Source: Bacteroidota bacterium
GTDB lineage: Bacteria > Bacteroidota > Ignavibacteria > SZUA-365
Assembly (NCBI GenBank): GCA_014860565.1
Contig: JACZJN010000197.1
Location: 25,204-89,203, forward strand
Reading direction: 5' to 3'
Length of the DNA stretch: 64,000 nt
Position 1 is the stretch's first letter; each line of letters opens with the position of its first letter. The notes under the pieces are model-generated. The model ran no database searches, had not been told where the DNA came from, and saw only the letters and a program-made list of their open reading frames with translations. Made by a program: the position numbers and the translations under genes. Positions 8,978 through 16,933 of this stretch are shown here, piece by piece.

Positions 8978-10540
8978 ATGGACCTTTACGATCTTATCCC
9001 TTTGGTAGACGAAATACCGGCCGACAGTCGTCCGCCCTTCGTCGAACTTCGCCAGTATCTCTGTTCGACAATCTTGGAGACGGAGGGATCGCCGCATCCG
9101 GTGTTTTCTCCGATCCCCGTGCGTGACGGCGATCTCGTGCGGTATCCGCTGCTCGGTTCATACCCGGATCTTGGTGAAAACGAGGCGGCGGCTGTCCTCG
9201 ACGCTGCGCTTGAGGCCTTTGACTCGGGGGACGGCGTCTGGCCCTCGCTTGCGCTCGAAGAACGGGCTGAGCGCGTACGAAATTTCATCGACGCGCTGCG
9301 CCCTTTGCGCGATGTGATTGCCCTGCACATTATGTGGGAAGTTGGGAAGGTGCATTCCGAGGCGCTGAATGAATTTGACCGCACGCTCGAATACGCTCTC
9401 GAAACCGTCGATGCGGCGCTTGCGCTCGACAAGCGTGAACGCCGGGATACTTCGCTGCAGCAGGTCATAGGGCGCGTCGATCTGCTGCCGATCGGTGTTG
9501 TACTCTGCGTCGGTCCGTACAATTATCCGTTCTATGAAACGCTGACCAACGCCATTCCCGCCCTGCTGATGGGCAACAGCGTGATCATCAAGGCGCCGCC
9601 ACGGGGAGGACTGCTCTACACCCACCTTCTGCCGCACTTCGCCGAAAATTTTCCCGCCGGCACGATCGGCCTGCTTTTCGGTGACGGCGAACGACTGCTG
9701 ACGCCGTTGATGGCTTCGGGATACATCGACGTTTTCGCCTTCATCGGCAGCAGTGCCGTAGCGGACAGTCTCATCGCACTGCATCCGCAACCACACCGAT
9801 TGCATAAAGTGCTGGGACTCGAAGCGAAAAATGCCGCCATCGTTTTTCCGGATGCGCCGATGGACATCACCATCGAGGAGTGCGTCAAGGGGGCGCTCGC
9901 ATTCAACGGACAGCGCTGCGCCGCCATCAAGATGATTCTCGTCCATGAAGATATCGCGGTGCCGCTGCTCGACCGTATGGTCGCCGAACTTGAGAAAATC
10001 GAGCCCGGCATGCCGTGGCACGATGTGCGCTGCACCCCGCTCAGCAGTCCTGAGCACGCCACCTGGCTGGCGGAGCTGCTCGATGATGCTGTATGCAGCG
10101 GCGCGACCGTTCGCAATTCAGACGGTGGAGAATGCGTGTACACCATGATGCGCCCCGCTCTGCTGACGGGCGTCACCGCGGACATGCGCATTTTCGAGGA
10201 AGAGCAGTTCGGCCCCATCATCCCTGTGCTGACCTTCCGCGAAGAGCATGAAGCGCTTTCCTATCTCAAGTATTCACGCTTCGGTCAGCAATGCAGCGTA
10301 TTCGGCACATCCCCCGAACAGCTGACACGCATCGTCACGTCGGCTGCGCGGTATGTCGGACGCGTCAACATCAACGGGAAATGCCAGCGTGGTCCTGATC
10401 ATTTCCCGTTTACCGGAAAGCGTGATTCCGCATTCGGTACCGTATCGATCGAAGAAGCTCTGCGGAGATTCTGCATCAGCACCGTCATCGCAACACCGGA
10501 ATATCCGGAGAACACGGAGCTCTGGACAAAGTTGTTTTAA
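8978..10540 (+). CDS. gapN: NADP-dependent non-phosphorylating glyceraldehyde-3-phosphate dehydrogenase (GapN-like ALDH)
   Basis: From the start at 8978 (MDLYDLIPLVDEIP) this is a 520-residue aldehyde dehydrogenase. The catalytic Cys lies in FNGQRC (residue 314), the general-base Glu in GLEAKN (282) and the oxyanion Asn in PYNYP (182). The sequence around these resembles GapN, which oxidises glyceraldehyde-3-phosphate straight to 3-phosphoglycerate and yields NADPH. I infer this role from overall similarity; another ALDH substrate is possible. The upstream in-frame ATG at 8927 would add 17 residues without a better ribosome binding site. Confidence 0.8.
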   Translation: MDLYDLIPLVDEIPADSRPPFVELRQYLCSTILETEGSPHPVFSPIPVRDGDLVRYPLLGSYPDLGENEAAAVLDAALEAFDSGDGVWPSLALEERAERVRNFIDALRPLRDVIALHIMWEVGKVHSEALNEFDRTLEYALETVDAALALDKRERRDTSLQQVIGRVDLLPIGVVLCVGPYNYPFYETLTNAIPALLMGNSVIIKAPPRGGLLYTHLLPHFAENFPAGTIGLLFGDGERLLTPLMASGYIDVFAFIGSSAVADSLIALHPQPHRLHKVLGLEAKNAAIVFPDAPMDITIEECVKGALAFNGQRCAAIKMILVHEDIAVPLLDRMVAELEKIEPGMPWHDVRCTPLSSPEHATWLAELLDDAVCSGATVRNSDGGECVYTMMRPALLTGVTADMRIFEEEQFGPIIPVLTFREEHEALSYLKYSRFGQQCSVFGTSPEQLTRIVTSAARYVGRVNINGKCQRGPDHFPFTGKRDSAFGTVSIEEALRRFCISTVIATPEYPENTELWTKLF

Positions 10541-10569
10541 TACGTGCTCGGGATGGAGAGAGCGGGAAA

Positions 10570-10953
10570 TCAGGCCCGGAGATGTTCCTGAATCTGGGAA
10601 ATGAAGGTTCCGGGGTTGATGGGTTTGGCAATATGATCAGTGAAGCCGTGCTTGAGAAGACGCTCGCGATCACCGGGGTTCGCGAGTGCGGTTACTGCCA
10701 GAATATGCAGGTTCTTGCCATGGGGGAGGATGCGAATGAATGAGAGAACTTCCTCGCCGTGCATGCCAGGGAGCATGATATCGCAGAGAATAAGGGCGGG
10801 CTCGTTATCACGCATCCACTCGCATGCGGCTTCACCCGTGTCGAACGTTGTCACCTCAAATCCAGCTTTGCGTAGAATGATCGTCAACAGCTTGGTGATC
10901 GATCCAATATCTTCAATAACCAGAATGGTGTTGGGAAGCTTGTTCACGGCCAT
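10570..10953 (-). CDS. Stand-alone receiver-domain response regulator
   Basis: From the start at 10953 this 127-residue protein is a single CheY-like receiver. The acidic pair is Glu14/Asp15 (VIEDIG), the phospho-acceptor is Asp58 (LCDIMLPG) and the conserved lysine lies in IAKPINP near the C-terminus. It has no output domain and must act through protein contacts, probably with a kinase in this signalling block. The longer frame to 11070 has no receiver-like sequence before the chosen ATG. It is the last gene of the leftward run from 15634. Confidence 0.9.
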   Translation of the reverse strand: MAVNKLPNTILVIEDIGSITKLLTIILRKAGFEVTTFDTGEAACEWMRDNEPALILCDIMLPGMHGEEVLSFIRILPHGKNLHILAVTALANPGDRERLLKHGFTDHIAKPINPGTFISQIQEHLRA

Positions 10954-11101
10954 GATGATGCGTCCATGATTAGGGATGAAACTCGCCTTCTGAATATAAC
11001 ACGTTGCGGGAGCAATTCGGAATGCTGCCACCGATGCCCGAAGCACAATGTCAGCGGAGTACCGGCGCAACGCTCAATGCCTGTGATGCGTGCACAGGCG
11101 A

Positions 11102-11881
11102 TCAGGGCATGTTGAAATCGATTTTGTACTCTTTCGGGAGCACAGGGAGAGCCTCGTTTCCGAGATCCTCACGTTCCGTATTGAAACGAATGATGGCCTT
11201 GTAGCGGCCCGGGGGCATTGATTTGTCCTTGATATCCAGGACCTGCCGCTGCCGATCGTAAATATCAACGGGGCGATGCGTCGTGTACACGATCTTGTTC
11301 CTGGTGTTCTTGATATCCACAAGCATGTTGCCCCTGTATGCGGCATTGCCGAGAGGGATCAGATCGACATAAAAATGGACACCGTCACTTTCCCGCGTCC
11401 CGCCGGCGGAAACGAGTTTCACATCGGCAAAGGCCTCGCCTTTCCGATACACCACTCCAATGACAGACGAAGAGCCGTCGGCAGAATCGGCACCGGCTTG
11501 CTGTTCGCCCGCGGTCCAGGCCACAACGATGCGTGCCCAATACTCGCCCTGCGGCAGCGCGGCGGGCAAAGAAGCCTCGCATGTGATCTGCTGCTGCGCT
11601 CCCGGCAGCAGCACAACGCTGCTGTCTCCCGTCTTCAGGTAGGCAACCAGAGACCGCTCCGGTTGCGCATCGGTATTCGCGCCTCCGGCATTTCCGGGAA
11701 TCACACGGAGCGAAACCATAACAGGGACTTTTTCCCGAGACAGTATTCTGAACGTGCGCGCCCGTGTTCCGTCATTGAGGAAAATCACAGACGGCTCAAC
11801 GAGAACGTCAGCCCAGAGACCGTCAGTGGCGCAGGAACTGAACAGCAGAAAAAAGAGAAAAAATGCGGTGGTTCGATACAC
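11102..11881 (-). CDS. Exported pilus-chaperone-like (PapD fold) protein, possible lipoprotein
   Basis: The 259-residue product has an N-terminal export signal (MYRTTAFFLFFLLFSSC). The cysteine after LFSS could be a lipobox, though a weak one. The mature part has two Ig-like regions that recall periplasmic fimbrial chaperones: VEPSVIFLNDGTRARTFRILS opens the first, and a beta-rich half with KYKAIIRF-like strands closes the second. No pilus subunit or usher gene is nearby. It sits between two receiver genes in one orientation. The function is unknown and the fold assignment is tentative. Confidence 0.6.
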   Translation of the reverse strand: MYRTTAFFLFFLLFSSCATDGLWADVLVEPSVIFLNDGTRARTFRILSREKVPVMVSLRVIPGNAGGANTDAQPERSLVAYLKTGDSSVVLLPGAQQQITCEASLPAALPQGEYWARIVVAWTAGEQQAGADSADGSSSVIGVVYRKGEAFADVKLVSAGGTRESDGVHFYVDLIPLGNAAYRGNMLVDIKNTRNKIVYTTHRPVDIYDRQRQVLDIKDKSMPPGRYKAIIRFNTEREDLGNEALPVLPKEYKIDFNMP

Positions 11882-11912
11882 TCGTATGCCGGAAGTAATG
11901 AACGGAGAAATT

Positions 11913-12284
11913 TCAGATATACTTGTCGATGACGCTTTTCAGATGCACCCACTGGAAGGGTTTGGATACATAGTCGTTGCAGCCGGCTTCGAGACTGCGC
12001 TTGCGGTCTTCGGGGAATGCATGTGCGGTGAGAGCGATGATGGGCACATTGGGATTGGGGCCGCTTTCGCGAATTTTCCGCGTGATTTTCAAACCATCCT
12101 CACCGTCACGAAGAGAGAGATCCATCAGGATCAATGCCACATTCTCGGACTCAAGGATTTCCCAGGCCTGTGAGCTGCCAGCGGCGATAAACACTTCGAA
12201 TTCACGTGAAAGCAGGATTCGCATATACTTCTGACTTTGCTCGTCGTCTTCAACGACAAGAATATTTTTCCTCAGGTCAGACAT
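11913..12284 (-). CDS. Stand-alone receiver-domain response regulator
   Basis: A 123-residue CheY-like receiver with the acidic pair in VVEDDE, phospho-acceptor Asp55 (LILMDLSL), the conserved Thr/Ala region LTAHAF and the lysine in VSKPF. No output domain is attached. It follows the large hybrid kinase at 12362-15634 by 77 bases in the same orientation, so that kinase is its most likely phosphodonor. It may act in a phosphorelay or as an allosteric partner. Confidence 0.92.
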   Translation of the reverse strand: MSDLRKNILVVEDDEQSQKYMRILLSREFEVFIAAGSSQAWEILESENVALILMDLSLRDGEDGLKITRKIRESGPNPNVPIIALTAHAFPEDRKRSLEAGCNDYVSKPFQWVHLKSVIDKYI

Positions 12285-12361
12285 GAAAACTCTCCATTAC
12301 CTGATTTGTTCGCGGCGGTCTGAATAGAGACAACATACGATTTTGTCGGTTAAGTTTCGAC

Positions 12362-15300
12362 TTATGGGTGTCTGGAAGCAGCCGAGGCCGAGAATCCGGG
12401 GAAACGAACCTCAATACGCGTCCCTTCCCCTTTTTTGCTCACGATATTTATAAGCGCCCCATGCGCTTCGAGATACAACTTCACCAGCGTCAGTCCCAGA
12501 CCGATTCCTTCGTACATGCGATTATAACCCATGTCCTCCTGCAGATAGGGATCAAAGACTCTTTCGAGAAACGTCTCTGATATTCCGATCCCCGTGTCTG
12601 CGATGAGCACGACCGCTTCACCCTCCTGGCCTTCTGTCAGCGAGAGTGCGACACTCCCTTTGGAAGTGAATTTGACCGCGTTATCGAGCAGGTGTTCGAA
12701 GGCCTCGGCAAGAAAATGCTGATCCCCGCGCAATTCGATCGCACCGGATGTGTTTTCAAAGACAAACTCCAATCCTTTCTCCTCCGCTTGCCGGCGAAAT
12801 TTTTCGCCGCAATCAGCGAGAAGTTTGTCCAGACGAAGCGGGACGCTATTTATCGCAATGTCATGTGCGTGAAAGCGGGAAATATTCAGAATCGAATCGA
12901 CAGTACGGATGAGGCGAAGACTGGCTTCGTTGATGGCGACGACGAACTCCTGCAGCTCCTCACCATTTTCGCGTTCCATCAGCTCCGCCACCAAGGCAAG
13001 GTAGCCAAGGATAATATTCAGCGGCGTCCTGACTTCATGCGAGATGTTCGCGATAAATGACTTTTTGATTGCATCAGCCTGTACCGCCTGTTCGCGAGAG
13101 GCAACCAATTGCTCTTCCGCCAGTTTCCTCCGGATGGCAGCTCCGAGTGTTTCCGCGCTGACCCCCATCGCCTCGAGCTCTGCGCGAAGCCAGCTGCGTC
13201 TGAGACGGCATTCGTCAAAGCGGATGATGCCCCACCAGTGATCGCCGCAGAATACCGGGAGCACCGCGAGGGATCGTACATTCTGTCTCGCAAGGAACAC
13301 CTGTTCCTCGTCGGGAAGGTTGTCGATGATGCCGGCGATCGGATTCCCCGCCGAGAGCTCGGCGGCCCAGCGTCGGAAGGGTTCGTCTTCGAACGATTGG
13401 CCGTCGGGGACGCGATCGATCATGCTGTCGCGCATTTCCGGGCGCACCCACACTGCCCGCTGGCGCATTATACGTGCCCCGTTTTCGTCAGGGACATTCT
13501 CGAATATGACAAGGCGACAGACGTTTGCCGCCGCTCCAAATCGTTCCAGAACTTCCATGATGGAGTCCTTCCAGTCCGCCGTGCGCAGAAATCGCGCCGC
13601 GGCGAAACCAGCTGCACGGATCAGGGCATCGCTCCGTTTGAGCTCCTCTTCCTGCGACTTGCGCGACGTGATATCACGGACGGTCACCAGCGCCGCGGCT
13701 TCACCTTCGTAACGAATCAACGTTGTGGCGAATTCACCCGTACGGATAGTGCCGTCCTTGGTCAGAATCCGTCCTTCATAGACGATTGGGGCCTTGCTGC
13801 CCTCCAGCCGCTGCGCAGCAACGGATTGAATGCGTTGGCGATCATCCGGATGTATGAGTGTCCACGGATTCAATGATGCGAGTTCGTCTCGCGTGTAGCC
13901 GGTAAGCGCCAGCGTCTTCTCGTTGACAAATACGAGGTGGTCATCACGGTAAATGAAAATGGCGTCATGGCTTTTTTCAACGACGGCGCGATAGAGCAGG
14001 TCGCTCTCCTTCCTCGCCTCCTCGGCGAGCATCCGCGCGAGTACTCCGCCCAGGAAGGAGGCGATGGATTCGAGGGTGCGCTGCACGGGTTCATCGAATC
14101 GCTCCGCCGTCAACGACGCGACGTCCAGGGCCGCGATACTCAAGCCTCCGTGCAGCACCGGGATCAGGCCAAACGCGCGTATCCCCTCGGGAGAAAGCAT
14201 CTTTCCGATGCGATCATCAGAGAGCGATTCGGCGTCCAGATACAGAGGGGTTGTTTCCCGTACGAGGCGGTTGTGCACCTGATCGAAAACCGCTTGCGAT
14301 GCGGCCGAGGGGAACGGACCGCAAAGGCCCCGCCAGGCTGCCTGGTGAAAAGTGCCGGTATCGGGGTCCTGCACATAGATCGCGGCCAGGTCGATGTTTT
14401 CAATGCGCAGTACTCCCTGGAGTACGTGATCATAGATTTCTTCCCGCTGCTGGCTATGGGCGAGTTCAATGGCCAGCCGATGCTGAAGCCGCATCAGATA
14501 GGAAACGCGATACTGTTCAGTAATATTCTTCAGCGTCCCCATCACCCCGATGCCGTCTTTCAGCGGAATGCGCCCGACGCTGAGCTGAACCCGCAGCCGT
14601 GAACCGTTACGGTGAAGTGCGGTGAAATCATACCGCCCTCCCACTTCCTCACCTGCCACACGCCTGCGATAATTCGAAAGCACAAGCTCATGGTCCTCGG
14701 GTGCAACCAGGTTGACGATCTCCTTGTCCACCAGCTCTTCTGCTTCATAGCCGAGCATATCCGCAAGGGCGGCGTTCGCGAAGACAATCTTTCCGTCAGA
14801 GAGGACGAAGACTCCATCCTGGCTGTGCTCAACCAGCGCCCGGTAGCGGGTCTCCATCTCTTTCCCCTCACTGTCCTCATCCACGCCGGCGGGCGCCGCG
14901 ACGACCGTCCCCTGCACCAGCCCACTGTCGGTGCCGGTTGAAACACGAGACAGAATGATCAACAGCCTTCCGCCCGGGCCTTTCGGAGCGGCCGCATGTG
15001 CGATGAGCGTTTCAGCGCTCCCGCTGCGCTGCACGCGCGTCAATGCCGCCGTGACCCGGGGTGTATCCAACGGATCGATAAAGGACAGAATCGGCTTGTA
15101 AAGCAGGGCGAAGGGGTCGGTTTGCTCGAACAGGCGGGCGAGCTGCGCCGCAGCCAGACAGATGTTGCCTTCCGCATCGAGAGCGAAGGAGGCTGAAAGC
15201 GGAAGTTCGGGATTGTCGGCATGGAGGGAGATGCGTCCGCTCAGACCGGCAGCCTGCTTTCTCGCAATCGCATATCCGACCACACGGGTGAGCGTCTCGC

Positions 15301-15634
15301 TGGTAATGCTCCCTTTGACAAGATAATCCTGTGCACCGTGTCGAATGGCGGCTCGTGCCAGCCTGTCATCGGCAACAGCCGAGACGATGACGACGGGGAG
15401 TTCGGGGGCCGCGGTCTGCAACGCCAGGAACGTATCAATGCCTTTGGAATCCGGGAGATTGAGATCCAGGAGCGCTACATCGTAATTTCCGCCCTCAAGT
15501 GAGGCGAGCGCTTCATGGAGCGTCCGGAAACTTTCAAAATGAAATTCTGTAGTGTACGAGCGTTCGAGCAGCCGCTGGTTGAGACGCGCTTCCCCTTCAT
15601 GGTCTTCCAGCAGCAGCACCTGGACGATTTCCAT
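12362..15634 (-). CDS. Hybrid sensor histidine kinase: REC-PAS-GAF-PAS-GAF-HisKA-HATPase
   Basis: The start at 15634 (MEIVQVLLLEDHE) has AGGAG six bases upstream and gives 1090 residues. An N-terminal receiver has an intact Asp57 (LLDLNLPDS) and Lys107 (VKG). PAS and GAF sensory modules follow; one PAS begins near RYRALVEHSQDGVF and another near LYRAVVEKSHDAIF. The kinase core has the phospho-His in NISHEVRTP (about residue 866), the N box LLDNAVKF and the glycine boxes DTGIGIS and GIGLGL. No membrane helix is evident, so it should be a cytosolic sensor whose own receiver modulates it. It heads a leftward run with two receiver genes. Confidence 0.92.
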   Translation of the reverse strand: MEIVQVLLLEDHEGEARLNQRLLERSYTTEFHFESFRTLHEALASLEGGNYDVALLDLNLPDSKGIDTFLALQTAAPELPVVIVSAVADDRLARAAIRHGAQDYLVKGSITSETLTRVVGYAIARKQAAGLSGRISLHADNPELPLSASFALDAEGNICLAAAQLARLFEQTDPFALLYKPILSFIDPLDTPRVTAALTRVQRSGSAETLIAHAAAPKGPGGRLLIILSRVSTGTDSGLVQGTVVAAPAGVDEDSEGKEMETRYRALVEHSQDGVFVLSDGKIVFANAALADMLGYEAEELVDKEIVNLVAPEDHELVLSNYRRRVAGEEVGGRYDFTALHRNGSRLRVQLSVGRIPLKDGIGVMGTLKNITEQYRVSYLMRLQHRLAIELAHSQQREEIYDHVLQGVLRIENIDLAAIYVQDPDTGTFHQAAWRGLCGPFPSAASQAVFDQVHNRLVRETTPLYLDAESLSDDRIGKMLSPEGIRAFGLIPVLHGGLSIAALDVASLTAERFDEPVQRTLESIASFLGGVLARMLAEEARKESDLLYRAVVEKSHDAIFIYRDDHLVFVNEKTLALTGYTRDELASLNPWTLIHPDDRQRIQSVAAQRLEGSKAPIVYEGRILTKDGTIRTGEFATTLIRYEGEAAALVTVRDITSRKSQEEELKRSDALIRAAGFAAARFLRTADWKDSIMEVLERFGAAANVCRLVIFENVPDENGARIMRQRAVWVRPEMRDSMIDRVPDGQSFEDEPFRRWAAELSAGNPIAGIIDNLPDEEQVFLARQNVRSLAVLPVFCGDHWWGIIRFDECRLRRSWLRAELEAMGVSAETLGAAIRRKLAEEQLVASREQAVQADAIKKSFIANISHEVRTPLNIILGYLALVAELMERENGEELQEFVVAINEASLRLIRTVDSILNISRFHAHDIAINSVPLRLDKLLADCGEKFRRQAEEKGLEFVFENTSGAIELRGDQHFLAEAFEHLLDNAVKFTSKGSVALSLTEGQEGEAVVLIADTGIGISETFLERVFDPYLQEDMGYNRMYEGIGLGLTLVKLYLEAHGALINIVSKKGEGTRIEVRFPGFSASAASRHP

Positions 15635-15725
15635 TGATACTCCTGTCAATCTGGATCTCGAAACGTTAATCCTCGCGTCCGTGCAGGTGATCTTTGGGGA
15701 GGATCATCCGATGCGCGATATAGCT

Positions 15726-15754
15726 ATAATACTGCAATTCACAGCTGTTCACAA
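15726..15754 (-). promoter_or_regulatory. Promoter of the hybrid kinase gene
   Basis: On the minus strand TTGTGA (15754-15749), exactly 17 bases, then TATTAT (15731-15726). It lies about 90 bases before the kinase start and after the alanine racemase gene. TGTGA is repeated directly next to it, which may mark a regulator site. Confidence 0.6.
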
Positions 15755-15764
15755 GATACGCGAC

Positions 15765-16916
15765 TCAGCCGCCCTGGCACACATATTTCCGAGGCACGCG
15801 CGTGTTCAGCATGGTCAGAATCTCGTATGGAATAGTGTCGCAGTACGAGGCCAATTCTTCCACCGAGATGCGCTCTTCGCCCTGCCCCCCGATCAGAACG
15901 ACTTCATCTCCGGTGTACGCGGAATCCTGACCAATGTCGACCATGCACTGATCCATCGAGATGCGCCCGACGATGGGGTACCGACGTCCATTAATCAGGA
16001 CCTCGGCGTGATTGGACAGGCTGCGTGCGTAGCCGTCGCCGTATCCCACCGGCAGCGTGACGATGCGTGTATTCTTCTCCGCCGTCCACGTGTGATCATA
16101 GCCGATCGACGCGCCTGCGAGTACGACCTTGAAGTACACGACGCGGGTCTTCATGCTCAGCACGGGCCGGATCTCCACCGACCGATCCACCGCGGGTCCG
16201 GGGTACACTCCGTAGAGTATGATTCCAGGACGCACCATATCAAGCGTCGCTTCCGGATGCTGCAGCACCGCGGCAGAGTTTGCAATGTGCCTGATCGGCA
16301 TCGGAAGTCCGTTGCCCGGGAAATACTCCAGCACGTCGAGGAAACGCGCGAGCTGGAGCCTGGTGAAGCTTTTATCGGGATCGTGCGACGACGCGAAATG
16401 AGAGAATACGCCGCGGAGGTCGCAATGCCGCGCCTCCTGCATCGCGTCGAACAATTGTGCCGCGTTTTCATGACGGATGCCGATGCGTCCCATACCCGTA
16501 TCGATTTTCAGCTGAACCTGTGCACGTATCCCCATGGCCGCGGCGGTTTCGTCGATCTGTCTGAGTTTGTACACGCTGGAGGCAGTGATCTGCAGGTCGT
16601 ATTCGAGGAAGTGCGCGATCTGGTTGCCGATGATTCCACCCAGCACCAGCACCGGTGCGGTGATGCCGGCGCGGCGGAGCATGATCCCTTCTTCGAGAAA
16701 GGCCACGCCGAGTTCATCCACCCCGAAGCGGAGCAGTTCCTGTGCCGTGCGGACGAGGCCATGTCCGTACGCATTCGCCTTGACCGAGGCCATGATCCGT
16801 GTTTTCCCGACGCGTTCCCGCAGGCGCGCAACATTGTCGCGCAGTGCATCAAGATCGACCTCGATCACCGTCGGCCGCATGGCGATGGACCCATCGTCGA
16901 ATACGCTTTGAATCAT
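15765..16916 (-). CDS. alr: Alanine racemase
   Basis: From 16916 the protein has 383 residues, typical for Alr, which interconverts L- and D-alanine with PLP and supplies D-Ala for peptidoglycan. The PLP lysine is Lys46 (SVKANAYGHG) and the second catalytic residue is Tyr273 (ASIGYDHTW). The C-terminal beta domain contains VGRISMDQCMVD. AGGAGG lies 8 bases before the chosen ATG, in the 17-base gap after the PAS/GAF gene, so the two share a transcript. The frame extends upstream to 16994, which is only overlap with that gene. Confidence 0.95.
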   Translation of the reverse strand: MIQSVFDDGSIAMRPTVIEVDLDALRDNVARLRERVGKTRIMASVKANAYGHGLVRTAQELLRFGVDELGVAFLEEGIMLRRAGITAPVLVLGGIIGNQIAHFLEYDLQITASSVYKLRQIDETAAAMGIRAQVQLKIDTGMGRIGIRHENAAQLFDAMQEARHCDLRGVFSHFASSHDPDKSFTRLQLARFLDVLEYFPGNGLPMPIRHIANSAAVLQHPEATLDMVRPGIILYGVYPGPAVDRSVEIRPVLSMKTRVVYFKVVLAGASIGYDHTWTAEKNTRIVTLPVGYGDGYARSLSNHAEVLINGRRYPIVGRISMDQCMVDIGQDSAYTGDEVVLIGGQGEERISVEELASYCDTIPYEILTMLNTRVPRKYVCQGG

Positions 16917-16933
16917 GCGTGTGCCCTCCTGAT

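Noticed and set aside
11102-11881. Assignment as a true fimbrial chaperone of a chaperone-usher system
   Set aside because: No usher or pilin genes are present and the similarity is only in general fold features.
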